From Bolinopsis microptera (taxonomy: Eukaryota > Ctenophora > Tentaculata > Lobata > Bolinopsidae), in NCBI RefSeq assembly GCF_026151205.1, contig NC_087084.1, positions 6,815,538-6,864,393 of the forward strand: 48,856 nt of DNA. The letters run 5' to 3'. Below the pieces are notes generated by a model that saw only the letters and a list, made by a program, of their open reading frames with translations, did not search any database and was not told the origin of the DNA. The stretch's first letter is position 1, and every line of letters begins with the position of its first letter. Of this stretch, positions 29,813 to 41,985 are shown in pieces. The translations under genes were made by a program, and so were the position numbers.

Positions 29813-31872
29813 GGACAATTCCACGATAACGGTAACCAGTAACAAAATAATAAAGTTTGGAGGTGGTTTGGGAGAGATAGAAAATCTTTAAGATATTTGA
29901 CCATATTTTCAGGGGCAAAAAACCGTTTGTTGATATCTAGCCTAGTTTAAAAACTGTAGCGCGTCAAAGTTGGCTTAAATTTAGTGTATCTTTAGTGTGA
30001 ATATCCAGTTATTTTCCGAAAGATTTTAGGGAGCTTTATTAATCGTAGAATTCGATATTTTATCCTGTATATCAACCTAGTGGGCTTCAGATAGAAGGCC
30101 AGCCTAATTTTGAGGGCCAAATTTCTTTACTTTTTGAGTGTCTTATGATCAAATTTTTCCTCTTCGCGTGTGAATAACGCTACCAAATAGTGAAAAATGT
30201 TTTACTGTGGCTACACTATAAGTCTGTTTGATTCGTAACTCTCTCTCTAACGGCAACTTTAGTCATCTATAAAGGTCAGAAAATTTCATTCGTTTTGTCA
30301 CACTGGAAGTGCAAAAAGTAGGGGTAGTGTGATTCACAGGTAGCGTAATTCACAGCTTGGTAGTGTAATTTACACAGCGGAAAATTAATAAAACAAGTGG
30401 TTTAAATGCTTTGTTGTGAAATAAATTGTACTTTCAATACTTCCAGGGCAATTCCAGGGACCTATTTCCAACAACTGCCTGAAAGTGTTGGTAATTTAAT
30501 CGAAATTAGGGTTCCGCCAGGGCAAAATGTGCCACTTTTAGACCTTAAATCGCAAAAATAATGATTTTTAAATGGATTAGGACATCAAAATTGATTTGAA
30601 AGTGTTTTATAGTCATTGTTAGGTCTGGGAACACTTATTTGAGTAATTTAAAGGCTTATTTTCAGAAAATATCAGCAATTTGGGGCTAAAATTACCTTAT
30701 TTTCTTGTCATGTAACTAAATTTTGCTCAAAAGAGCAGTGTTTTTGCCCCAAAAAATTCTAATTTTTATCAAAAACCATGTATAGAGGTATCAAATTAAA
30801 GCTCTTGATGACCTCTTCACATTAAAAACACAAAGAAGTAGTTTAGAATTGATATAAGTGATAAAATGGTCTAAAAATGGATTCAAAAAGTTATAAATTT
30901 CGCCCAATTTCTGTCTAATCATGAACCTTTGAGAGCTCATAAAAAAATCATGCCACAATATTACACTGTTCATTTTTCTAGGATTGCTCTAAATGTCCTA
31001 TACTTACAGATAGATCAACTTATAGATGCTTACCAAAGTTAACTTGCAACTTATTTTTGTAGTTTGTCCTAAAAAATGGCAAAAAATTGCCAAAAAATGC
31101 AATTTTTAACAAAATATGAGGTAAAATTAATATTTGAGGTCAAATATCCATTTAATCACTATAAAAACCTTTTTAAACGTTATTTTGGGGCAAGATACCC
31201 CTAGAATACATGTTTTGTGGTATATCATACCCCTTAGTCATGCCTATATCTTATGTCTACCTCGCATGGGCGCCCGACCACTGTGGTATGGCAGTAGGGT
31301 GTAATCTACACCATTACCAGTATCTAATTGGACCGATTAGTAGTCAATTTAATTTAAAATCAGTAATAGTCAGTCTACTTCACCATTTTACAATAGCAGC
31401 AACCAAATCAAGAACAAGCAAACATCAATACAACGCACAAACAGAGCAACTGGGCAGAGTGTGAGTTACACTACGTCCAAATGTGAATAACGTTTACTTC
31501 CTATATTGTCCCTGTACTACACACATTCCAAAAATTTATGTTAGGAAGGACATAGGAAGTTGAAAAAATGTGTACTTTATTGTGATCAAGCCTTATTGTA
31601 ACTTCTGCTATTACACTGGGGCACGAATTGCAATTTTAAGGCAAGATTTCTAAAACACCAAATTATGCCTGTGAATAACGCCTACTTTTTAAAATGCTGC
31701 TCACATAAAAAGTATAAGAGATAGACATTAAACTTTTGTTGCCACATCATCACAAACGTTTAAACTTCATTCTGACTTTATATTATCATGCTGCTAATGT
31801 TAGCCTACAATTAGCATGCAATTAAAAGCTAAATTTTGTGCAAAGTGTGAATTACACTACGTGGAATTGCCC
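29813..31872. mobile_element. 2.06-kb non-autonomous DNA transposon
   Basis: The left end is GGACAATTCCACG (29813-29825) and the right end CGTGGAATTGCCC (31860-31872), 12 of 13 matching as inverted repeats. ATAA directly flanks both ends (29809-29812 and 31873-31876). Subterminal motifs TAGTGTRATTCACA and GTGAATAACG recur near both ends (about 30175, 30330-30380, 31465, 31670, 31850). Inside are only short chance frames and no transposase. GG...CC ends with a short AT-rich target fit PIF/Harbinger-like or related groups, but the 4-bp target is not diagnostic. Confidence 0.7.
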
Positions 31873-31899
31873 ATAAATGGCTTTATTCATGGCAGAATA

Positions 31900-33000
31900 G
31901 TTGGTGTTTTCAGACTTAGAATTTTATTAGTTTTAGTGGTTTCCATATATTTATAGGCTCCCAAAATTCGTCATATATCGGCATATGCATAGCTTCTTTC
32001 ATTCATGGATATGAATAATTGTAATGATAAAATTAAAGAAAATTAAGATATGAAAGAATTTACATGATGTAAACATGGCAACGGAACTACTCCTATAAGC
32101 ATGACGAACAAGGTTCATTAGGTCAGTATATTTACGAGAAGGCCTGACGAGAAGCCCTATTTTCTTAAGAAATCACGATGGAATTCATTCTCACATAAGG
32201 CATAACATATTTTTTACATGTAACATTATTTACATATTTTCTGTAGAATATTAACTTATAAACTCATAACTTATGACTTTATGAAAAGTGGCATTTTTAT
32301 CAGGTAACCAAGGCCGGAATCTTCAAATTCCGTCTACTGTGCAGCGTGCAAATATCTTTGGCTTGCGAAAAATTAACTTGAGATATGATAATAGTTGAAT
32401 ATCTAAATAGCTTTGTAAAAATCACCTGGGCCTTAATTTACAAGGCCAAGACGGTACGTGATTGGTGGAATGTGCAAGGTATGTGATTTGCAAGGTTTAG
32501 GTATTTAATTGAGAAAGGGAGTTTCTGAACAGATGAGATGTCATCGCCGTTTTAGCCATAGACTTTTGGAACTTCCCAATACATGACTTATATTTATTAT
32601 TTATCCAACATTTCATAAAGAAATTTCGGATTGCAATGACACCCTCCAGAAGGTCAGGCAATTGCGATCCATAATAATTATGCATTTATGGAAAATTCAA
32701 AACAATTACAGGAATTCACTTTTGTTTGAGAAAATGATTGACAAATTAATTCATTGAGCACAAAGATAGGGTGTTTGAACAACTTTTTGAACAACTTTTT
32801 GATGCCGAGCCTGAAATTTCTGGTATGGTCACTGTTGAGAAATCAGAATGGGATCAGCATTTGTTAAAGGACAAAGTTGATTTGCAAGCTATCTCTCCTT
32901 CGCGACCTTTTTTAAAACCCATCTCTATTTTCATCCGCCAACCGTCCCCATCGCCAAATTGGTACTCCACAACAACAATTGAACCATCTTTCTAATAAAC
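31900..33000. other. gene-free stretch
   Basis: Only weak open frames (for example plus 32771-32995), with no supporting motifs or splice sites. Confidence 0.4.
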
Positions 33001-33007
33001 ACTAAGG

Positions 33008-33030
33008 TACAGTAAAACCCTGATTTACTT
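33008..33030 (+). mobile_element. solitary pogo/Tigger-like inverted end
   Basis: TACAGTAAAACCCTGATTTAC resembles the terminal repeat of pogo-type elements, with TA before CAGT. A similar TACGGTAAAACCCTG occurs at 46233. No partner end was found for either. Confidence 0.35.
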
Positions 33031-33039
33031 TTTGGAAAA

Positions 33040-35515
33040 TGTTTAACCCCCCTCCCCCTCCGTAATCATTTTTAGACATAGATATTGTGTCAAAATTACA
33101 CTAACGCAATCATTTGGAAACCACCCTCCCCCCTCGGGCCCTCGGCTGATTACGTAATATGTGAACGACCCGTAAGGGAGTTATTATTAGCGAACATTGT
33201 AAACTGATCCGTAGGCTCACCGATCAACATTTTCAAAAACATCATTCAAAAAACTAATCATGAACCATTGATCTACGTAGTGAAGTTCGATAACTTCTGA
33301 GAAGACTAGAGTTACACAATACATTCACAAGACATACAACGTAACGTAACCATGGTAACGGTGATATAACAGTTGTTTAATCTAGCAGAGTACATTTTAT
33401 AGGAAGTAAATTTACTGCATTCCTACGAGTACATCATTTCTAATCATTCATGAACAGTAACGAACTTACTATAATAAAATAAGCATATTTTTGTTGATTT
33501 ATCATTTTTTGGAGTATTTTCAATCATATCTTTTTACTTTTTTAAAACTTTGTTAAACAATAAAATGCATCAAGTCGGGAAAACACAACTGTTTTGTAGT
33601 TAGTAAAAGTTTTACTGAATTTTTGAATGAGAACAATATGCGATTAGTTCGAATCTTGTAGAGCTAAATAACAATATCAATAGTAGTATAACAATGGTAA
33701 CAATAATAAAATCAACAACTATTAGAGGGTCATTTTCATTGCCTAAAACAATATTATTACCTGATTTATCCCAACATATAATTAATAATATCTGCCCGAA
33801 CATAGAAATCTGGGTACTCTTGAGAATTTCAGCTGATGGAAGTAACGTTTTCTGGAATTTTGCAGCTATTTTTGAATATTAATATAGTTATGGATCCTAC
33901 CTAATTACTTACTTAAGGCCTAAGGCTAAAATAAGAAATACTCTAAATATTGCGGAGTTTTACCGCAGAGGTCACAGAGAGCTTATATTGGACGTGCGCC
34001 AAGTTCTTGAAGAAAGTGCAGACCTTCCTGTACACTTATATTTTCTCCAAGATTCAATTTCGATATTTTCACCTCATTCAAGTTATAGTTTTTAGGCTGA
34101 ATCAGTTGTTTCATCCAATTCTAATTTGAGTTATATTATTTTTTGAATTTCCCATCAGCTGATAAACTCACAAGACCACTTTAACACTTTTCAATTTTAT
34201 AGCAACAAGTCTTAACAACATACGTACAGACAGATTCGTGTGTAAAATATATCCGAATACTTCGTGGACCAGCGATATGGTGCAGCGGAAAGCTCACCTC
34301 AGCACATATAATATAGAACATTTCCATGATTTGTGTAACACTATCGGTCCTATACAACCAACCGTTGAGCTCTTTTTACTAGGCGTCTCCTTTGTTTTGT
34401 CCTAAAAGGACGTGAAAACCTTCAGATTTCCAATTAGCGGCTCCCTTTTAGCTTTACGGGTGCGATTATTTTAATTCTCGAGAAATCAGTCTAAATAAGT
34501 TATTAGGAATAATTCAAACGTGGTAACAGACTTTCTGTTCAACTAGGGAACATCTCTAAATTATTATATTCTATTATGAGTGTTTTAGGTTAGAGCTCAA
34601 CCGGTTGGCGTATATTCAGACGTCATCATATCAGAGTGACGTCATTATCAACGTCATCAATTCAGTGCGCGCGGCACAAAGCAGCGTGATAACTATCATA
34701 ATAGTAGCAACCATCACCACTGGCAACGAGAGAAGTGCATCCTCCACACTCTATCTGATATAATTGAGAACATTCTAGATTTATAGAATAAATCTTTCCC
34801 AGGAATTCTAACTTGACAGAGATTTAGGAGAATAGTCCTCGAAACATATTATTGATAAAAAGAAGGTGGGAAGCAATATAGTATAATATAATTTAAATCC
34901 CTAGTTTTAATTTAGATTAACATGAAGAAGAGGCCTTCCTGAAAACGAGCGTGCACAGGTTAAGGCGTTAACGCTACATTAAACAATAGTGTTTTAACAT
35001 AATCTAGCCCCAGCTTGATTTATTAATACCTCGTAATCTCTCACGGTAATATTGCTGCTGACCACAAGCGAAGGTACATGTGAATTCAATTTGCGTGTGA
35101 AATGTGAATTCAATTTGCGATTTCACGAAAATCTGTGACTTACTGAGTGTTTCTGGAATTAATTACAGCTGTAATTTTTAACATACTTTAAGAATGATGA
35201 CTATGTGTTTTATGTTTTTGTTACAGGGGATTTATTGGTAATGTCATCGTTCTCGGATTTTAACTTTCATGAAAATCACACAATCGATTTTCAAACTCAA
35301 TCATGATTCAATTTTAATCACATTTTGAAAGTTGTCTAAATTAAAGCTCATTCCCGAACAAACTGATGACCGTTTACTTAATTTTTAAAAAGAATTTAAG
35401 ATAAGATAAGTTTCCATGATGATCAGGCAGATCTAGAACGTTCCTACAGTAATTACCTAATTATCGTGTTAGATCACACAACTTTTAGCCCTAAAAATGT
35501 GGTCAGCAGTCAGGG
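33040..35515. other. gene-free stretch
   Basis: No coding region was recognised. Three ACGTCAT motifs cluster at about 34618-34655. Confidence 0.5.
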
Positions 35516-35524
35516 TGTCCTGTT

Positions 35525-35615
35525 TCACGTGGGCGCTACTTTTATAGGTATGATGACGTCATAGTCACGTGGGCTTATAATCACGTGGGCGCTACTGTTA
35601 TAGGTATGATACTAA
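35525..35615. repeat. duplicated CACGTGGGC / TATAGGTATGAT module with CRE
   Basis: TCACGTGGGCGCTACT(T/G)TTATAGGTATGA occurs twice. Between the copies are ATGACGTCAT (a perfect CRE palindrome) and another TCACGTGGGC. Confidence 0.8.
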
Positions 35616-35767
35616 TATTATGTCATCGTCGTCAAACGTGACAATTCTTGATTTTGTTTTCCTGGTTTTAGAAAATATACTTTTATTTGTGAATATCTGA
35701 TCAACTGCATTATTCAGACTGATTATTCGACGGAGAGAAAAGTGATGTAAACATTTTGCTTTCAAGA

Positions 35768-35850
35768 GTTGATTAGCTTCAATTAGATTGATAAGAGTTA
35801 ATTAGCTTCAATTAGCTTGATAAGAGTTGATTAGCTTCAATATATTCAGT
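35768..35850. repeat. 29-bp triplicate
   Basis: Three units of AGAGTT(G/A)ATTAGCTTCAATTAG plus TTGATA, the last one partial. Confidence 0.9.
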
Positions 35851-35899
35851 GCAGACACATTCCTCATAATAAATGTTTGTCTATAGAATCAAAGAATTT

Positions 35900-37900
35900 A
35901 CTACATCTCAATTATATACAAGGAGACTTAAATCAACTTTAAGTTGACAGGTATCTTGTACACTAGTTAGAACAATACTCGAAAAATCATAACATTTTCT
36001 GGCTTTAGTTCTCCACGTGAAGTCCGTTTTTAAGATTTACAAAACTTTTCACACAACTTAAAACTGTCGAGAAAGACGGCAGAAAAGCATCATACAATAA
36101 ACTGTTCCTCCATAAAACGTAACATTTCCCAAATTGTTTACAACAAAAGTGGGAATTTGAATGCACTTCGATAAACTCATATAGCATTTCCTCAAACATA
36201 TAACTAAAAAATCAAACCTCGGTTGTGGGGAAATTTTGAAATCTACTCTTTTTGAAAAAATATCTACGATTTCGCCACACGGCAAACACGTTAGCTGGTT
36301 TCCTTACTATACATGAAAACATCACTCAAACATAGCAAGATATCAACCTGACATGGAAATATATCCATGGAATCTATCCATAGACAATTGTCCATACAAC
36401 TCGAATAAAACAGAGATCAAATAACGATCAATGTTTAACAAAACAAATTGTTGAGCAATATTCTCACCCAGCTTCTCTCACAAGATCATTGTAAGCCTGC
36501 TGCGAATAATAAACATGCAAAATACATATAATATCATGATTAACATGATCCCTATAACCCAGGAAAACCCACATATTTTCCAAATTCCTAAATCCAAGGC
36601 CCCATTATAGGGCCCCGGCCGACAAAGATAAACAAATGGTCAATATACGTTAAATAGGCACAATCACTTTCTTTTTTGACTCAGATTTGTATCAAATTTT
36701 AAAAGCTACAAGTTCATAAAATTTAGTAAGATTTTGCCAGTTTCGATAGTTCTGGCGAGTTAATTTTAGTTAGTTTTAGTGATTGCGCCTATTTCCCAAT
36801 GATCTGCATCTGATCGTTCATAACACAAACATACTTAACTGGACAACTAGAAACCTTCCTAGTCTTTACTTTCACAAATAACTGGGTCCACATTCTTGAG
36901 GGTGAGGACCCACAAACATTCTTCTTATCAGGCAGAAAACTTAAAAATTAAATTTAAATTTACTTCTCGAACAATCAGATGCAGACGTAAAAGCTAAGAA
37001 ACATATCAAGGTAAGTCAGGGGATACTGCTCATTTGCACAACTGGCAAATTATTTAAAATCTCCTGACTTGAAAAGTAAACATTTACCTTACAGTAAATT
37101 AATTAAAACAGTTCTTGCTGGCGGACGAGGCCAGCAGAGTAGGTAGATATTTCAACTGTTGGTTGAAATATCAACAGTTGATATTTCAACTGTTGGCATC
37201 AGAGCATCTTACAGCTCAAACAGCTAAATTATAAATTTGAAAACTGGGTGGGCGCTCAAACTCATATGTTCCACATTAAACATGGGGTAATTATGCAACT
37301 AATTGGGATAATTATGCAACTAAATATTTGCGGTGTGCTCGGTCAGTTTAAGCACCCACGATGTCACGAAAAAACCTTCATAACATTGCATATATAACAT
37401 TGTGATTAAAATCTGTGTGTGATCACATGTAATAAACTTAATAAATCTATTTTAGAAAAAAATACCCCGTTTTTTACGACTTGGCGGCTAAGAGCTTGTA
37501 AGTTTACTGTAAAAATTATTTAAGAAATATTACAGGCCACAAAAATGGAACGTAAACAAATTTAATTTAAAACCCAGTGCAACTAATACTATCCAATTAC
37601 CCTGAAGCTTTGTCGCATGACAAAGTCACTTTTTGGAATCTTTTTAGGGGGAATTCCCAAGGGCATGCCACTAATATAACACATAACTGACAAGCCCAAA
37701 GATTTCAGAAAACTCACTCCAAAAAATCGCCGATGACACGGCCCTTGGTATACAATGTATTACAACTCAATATAGATCTTTTACACTAGAAAAGATATTC
37801 TGTTTGATAATATAGCAAAATGTTAACTTGAACATTCGTTCCGTACTACAGGTAAAGGGGTCAGAGAATACTGCCTGTTAAGCTCCAATAATAGCACAAG
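35900..37900. other. gene-free stretch with nested palindromes at 37146-37195
   Basis: No gene was recognised. At 37147-37196 GATATTTCAACTGTTG occurs twice directly, with GTTGAAATATC and CAACAGTTGA between the copies, so two alternative perfect hairpins (11-bp and 10-bp arms) can form. Confidence 0.6.
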
Positions 37901-37918
37901 CCCCGGATATAGCTAGGT

Positions 37919-38052
37919 TCCCTTATATGGGCATCACGTGTTCCCTTATATTATGGGAATCACGTGTTCCCTTATATGGGCATCACGTGTTCCCTTATAT
38001 GGGCATCACGTGTTCCCTTATATGGGCATCACGTGTTCCCTTATATGGGCAT
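37919..38052. repeat. 23-bp array of alternating CArG boxes and E-boxes
   Basis: Units of CCCTTATATGGGCATCACGTGTT. Five copies hold a perfect CArG box (CCTTATATGG, the SRF/MADS consensus) and one is altered (TTATATTATGG). Five units carry CACGTG; the last has CGCGTG. It lies 0.8 kb beyond the bHLH-PAS stop codon. Confidence 0.95.
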
Positions 38053-38528
38053 CGCGTGCTAGATGGTTATTCAGCCACAATTTCAACATTTAAAGTTGAA
38101 GAGCACAGGTGTGTTATTAAGAATCCTAGTATGGACTTTAAAGCCTTTCAAGACTTTAAAGTCTGCAAGGCTGTTTTGTAGCTTTCAGGGGCTTGTATTG
38201 GGAGGGAAAACACGTGCAACACGTGCAAATCCCAGCGACATCTAACAAACAAGCTATCAAAAACTGAGAAACAAAATAACATGTTGGTTGAACCAACGCC
38301 AATAATTGGTGATCTGCACCAGGATAACATCACAGTCCTGAGTGATATATTCAAGAGAAAGCAAGTACAACAACATCATTGTTGGTGTGTATTTTGATAT
38401 AGTGAAGCTGAATGGTAATTCAAGCTGATCACTTTTGTTATTGAGGTTTAACAGCACATTCAGTCCGCTTGGTGTCAGGGTAATGCAAGAATCAATTTCA
38501 TTTAAAATGAATTTCAAGCAGGACAAGG

Positions 38529-38534
38529 TTTATT
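38529..38534 (-). terminator. possible polyadenylation signal of the bHLH-PAS gene
   Basis: AATAAA on the minus strand, about 345 bp after the stop codon. Confidence 0.35.
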
Positions 38535-38878
38535 TTGGCTAGAAGCCTATCTTGAAGACTGAATGTGCGACCTAAAGTGGTACGTTCCTAATCCATGACT
38601 AGCTAACGTATTTTTGTGTCTACTTGGACCAACTAATCACTAATAAATAAGGCATGTGTTGGTCAGGACTTGGACTCTGTTAGAATGGCGTTCTGTTCTC
38701 AGAATTCTTCTGCTACCTAATTTCTTCCCTCTGATATCTTCAAATACTGAAATTGGTGTAAAGTTTTAGAAAAAGTGACAAATTGAAGAATATAAATTAG
38801 GAATGTTATGGTTAAACCTTCATCATGGAACGCAATTATGAAACAAACAACAAAAAGAACTTTAAAAAAGCCAACAAC

Positions 38879-40579
38879 TTACCCTTCAATAAGATCTCTT
38901 TCTTGCAACTTCAGTATAAGTGGCAGGAAGGTGAGGAGACCCTCCTGCTCAGGCTTCCCACTTGGGTCCAACACGTCCGCAAACTTGTGGAACAGGCCTA
39001 CATTCGTGTCTTTCAGCTCTTTTAACACCGCATTCATTTGCATCAACCGACCAAGGTTCAACTGGGACGCACTCTTCTCTAGGATATCCTGCTTAACAGT
39101 CATGGTAGGAGGAAACACTGGGCTGTGCAGCTCCTGGGTCTCCGAATCTGGGGTCCTGGATCCAGTGGAGGATATCTCGGGACTGGAAGGATAGTTCATG
39201 AACTCTGAGTGCATCACAACTGGCTCGAACTTCCTTTTCATCGGCTGTTCATGTTCGTAGTTCAGTTTTAGAACGGGAAGGTGGCCAGCAACTGGGACGA
39301 ATGCTCCTCTGCAGGCTTGGAAAGCTGAAACTCTTTTAGCGATGGGTCTGATGGGTTCATAAGACTCAGGAGAGCTAACTGACTGTGAGCAGTCGATGGC
39401 AAGACGTTTGGGTGAGTCACCACAGCTATCTGAACCATCCGAGGACTCGCCATCGGATCGAGAACGTTTTCCAAGAACTTCAGAAAAGTCATCTGAGCTA
39501 GAGTCGAGGCTGGCGCGTTCAGGGCTTGGAGCCATCATCATGGGGCTCTTTGCTCGGGCTGCCTTGTAGACCTTGCCTCGCTTTTGTTTCTTACTCCACA
39601 GCTTCTTGACATCAACAAGGTACATGTCACCAGTCTTGAAATCCTCATAGGCAAAAGGCCACACATATACTTCAGCATAGGCATCGGGGGTACCCTTCTT
39701 TTGAGGATACCCTCTTGCCGTGACCCAGAGATAATTCTCTCCGTCGTACAGTCTGCAAGAAACCTTGAAGAAGCCTTGAGTCTTCATTTGCTGTTCACAA
39801 GTCTCTATGACACCCATGTCTTCAGGATGAAGCAAGGAGAAGAGGTTAACACGACCCGCTCTTTGGTGCTTCACACTCTCTTCAAGGAGGAGCTCAAGCC
39901 AACTATGAGACTTGATGACGTCATAGTTGGAATCAATCCAGACCTCGAATCCAGAGTTGAACATGAAGGGATCCCGAATAGAATCCCGCTTGTCCTGAAT
40001 GAATCCGTATCCGATGAACATCTTGACCTGCGAAGCAGCATTGAACATGACCTTGCCTCTGAAGAACATGGAAGTAGGCTGTTTGTTCTTCTTGCTGTAC
40101 TTCAGTTTCATCTCCATGTGGCTAGAGTTCTGTCTGAACACCTTGTGGAGGATCTCGTCAGTGTTGAAGCAGATCTGGTTGAGGAATGAGCCGACGTGGC
40201 ACATGTTGAAGGGCAGCGGGTGTTCTGACATCTTGTGAGTGATGTGGAGTACTCTTCCGTTCTCATCAAATGCTAATCCTAGGTAGTTTCCAACCTCATA
40301 AAACATGTTGGGAGACACAGTTCCTTCTACTTGGTTGGGAAACCTGTCAATGAACTTGCTCAGCTTGAGGAGAGACACAGCTGTGGAGAGACATTTGTTG
40401 ATGCTCAGTTTCTTGAAGCCCATCGCCTCGTTCAGCTCGCCCATGTACTCCTTGAATTTGTCCCGGTTGCATTTCGACCTCTTTTTCTCGTTCTCCTTGC
40501 GGTACGTACCGAACCCTGGTCCTGTTGGTGACCCTATGTTGCAGCTTGTATCTGTGATGTTTATTGTATTTGACAGCAT
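38879..40579 (-). CDS. bHLH-PAS transcription factor with atypical basic region
   Basis: A 566-residue protein in one exon (ATG at 40579, TAA at 38879-38881). Order: a basic helix-loop-helix-like segment at about 27-76 (YRKENEKKRSKCNRDKFKEY ... INKCLSTAVSLLKL); PAS-A at about 90-200 (VGNYLGLAFDENGRVLHIT, FFRGKVMFN); PAS-B at about 207-310 (NSGFEVWIDSNYDVIKSHSW, LFSLLHPEDM, FFKVSCRLYDGENYLWVTAR, YVWPF); a basic KKLWSKKQKRGKVYKAARAK nuclear-localisation-like stretch; then a Ser/Asp/Pro-rich tail suited to activation. This order defines the bHLH-PAS class (Clock, ARNT, AhR, SIM/HIF groups), whose members dimerise and bind E-box-related DNA. The subfamily is unclear. The Glu that contacts E-box DNA in canonical basic regions (EKKRRDQF in Clock) appears replaced (SKCNRDKF). 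The stop overlaps a good donor (GG|GTAAGT), so a short alternative 3' exon (acceptor near 38539, adding QNKPCPA) is possible. Confidence 0.88.
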   Translation of the reverse strand: MLSNTINITDTSCNIGSPTGPGFGTYRKENEKKRSKCNRDKFKEYMGELNEAMGFKKLSINKCLSTAVSLLKLSKFIDRFPNQVEGTVSPNMFYEVGNYLGLAFDENGRVLHITHKMSEHPLPFNMCHVGSFLNQICFNTDEILHKVFRQNSSHMEMKLKYSKKNKQPTSMFFRGKVMFNAASQVKMFIGYGFIQDKRDSIRDPFMFNSGFEVWIDSNYDVIKSHSWLELLLEESVKHQRAGRVNLFSLLHPEDMGVIETCEQQMKTQGFFKVSCRLYDGENYLWVTARGYPQKKGTPDAYAEVYVWPFAYEDFKTGDMYLVDVKKLWSKKQKRGKVYKAARAKSPMMMAPSPERASLDSSSDDFSEVLGKRSRSDGESSDGSDSCGDSPKRLAIDCSQSVSSPESYEPIRPIAKRVSAFQACRGAFVPVAGHLPVLKLNYEHEQPMKRKFEPVVMHSEFMNYPSSPEISSTGSRTPDSETQELHSPVFPPTMTVKQDILEKSASQLNLGRLMQMNAVLKELKDTNVGLFHKFADVLDPSGKPEQEGLLTFLPLILKLQERDLIEG

Positions 40580-40914
40580 TTTGTTTGTTTTATCGATCGG
40601 TGCTGTAACATTGCCTAGTGGGAGATCAGTTGGTTAGACATAATGATTTGTAATAGTGGAACACTTTCTTGTTAATTTATGACGTTAGGATTGTTTGTTC
40701 TTCACAAAGGCAAGATCTAAGTTGATCTTAATGACAATTTGTTCAGTCCAGCAATTCTTGAAATTATATTTGACGCGCAAAAATATTCTGAGACGACGGA
40801 GTGTGTTGTTCAATAGTGAGATTTTATTTTAAAATTCACAACTTTATGTTCAAAGTATAGCAGGCTAAGCAAATAACTGTTCCTCGACGGATAATATTTC
40901 ATACATCAATTAAT

Positions 40915-41120
40915 ATAAGGTAAGTTGAGTTGATTAAGGTAAGTTGAGGGAATGTGGTAAACACGTGTAAACGTCACGCACAAAAGATACGGAAGGAGAG
41001 CAACACGAAGTAAGAAATATTTTGAAGGTTCTGAAATCTGAAAGCTGTTATATGGCTCTATTAATATAAGGTAAATTGAGTTGATTAAGGTAAGTTGAGG
41101 GTAAACACGTGTAAACTTGC
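40915..41120. repeat. duplicated GGTAAGTTGAG / AAACACGTGTAAAC module
   Basis: Two ~60-bp copies (about 40916-40973 and 41063-41115) of TTAATATAAGGTAA(G/A)TTGAG, TTGATTAAGGTAAGTTGAGG and GTAAACACGTGTAAAC, in the region upstream of the bHLH-PAS gene. Confidence 0.85.
40975..41065. repeat. dispersed repeat, also at 42440-42520
   Basis: CACGCACAAAAGATACGGAA...ACACGAAGT(A/T)AGAAA...GTTGTATGGCTCTATTA-like order shared by both loci with several differences. Confidence 0.75.
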
Positions 41121-41757
41121 AATGTGTATAATTGTAACCTATTTTAAGTGTGGGATAAAGTAAACATTTAACAGTGGAGTCAGATAATTACGGGCTAACG
41201 ACATAGTCACATACATATAATTATGTATCTGACAATACACAACGCCATTTAATATACTCATAGAACGGAAATGTTAGCTAGTTTACCATTTCAACTTACG
41301 GGACTCATGTTAAACAGTAAAGTTATACACATTACAAAACTGAATAAACATTTAACACGCGAATCAATATATATGCAAATACGATACGAAAGTGAATGCA
41401 TAATAAACCAGCCATGTATTAAATACATCAGCTAATGGCTAACACTATATAATACTAAATGTGCGTGACCACTAAAAATACTCAATGTATACACGCCGCA
41501 GCATTCAACGTAGCAAGATAATACAAAATAAATTTGTCAAAATTGCAACCTCATACAAAATAAAAAGGCGTAACAAAAAAACCTCATACAAAATATAAAG
41601 GGAGTGATAAAAATAACTTGAAAGCAACAAAGTAACAAGGAAACTACAAGGATACTGCACTGGATAGTACACACTACACATACTGTCAACCACAATAAGC
41701 AGATGGCGTGGCCACGACTTGTTATTTCAAGACACTCACGTACGGGCGAGCGAGAGA

Positions 41758-41761
<4 letters not shown>

Positions 41762-41836
<75 letters not shown>

Positions 41837-41985
41837 TGAGAGAGAGATAGAGATAGAGATAGAGAGAGAGAGAGAGAGAGAGAGTGAGAGAGAGAGAGAG
41901 AGTGAGAGAGAGAAAGAGAGAGAGAAAGAATGTAAAACGAATGTAAAAGATAGTGGCTAAGAGAGAGAGAGAGAGAGAGAGAGGG
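41762..41985. repeat. (GA)n microsatellite
   Basis: Over 200 bp of GA dinucleotides with GATA and GTGA interruptions. The open frames across it are artefacts. Confidence 0.97.

Noticed and set aside
34262-34310. tRNA-like A-box, ATGGTGCAGCGGAAAGC, suggesting a SINE or tRNA
   Set aside because: No matching B box, no acceptor-stem complementarity, no poly-A or target duplication found.
38148-38526. Protein-like minus-strand frame (LTPSGLNVLLNLNN, LEYITQDCDVILVQI)
   Set aside because: No in-phase acceptor links it to the bHLH-PAS gene and no family is recognised. It is more likely 3' UTR. Splice reads could revive it.
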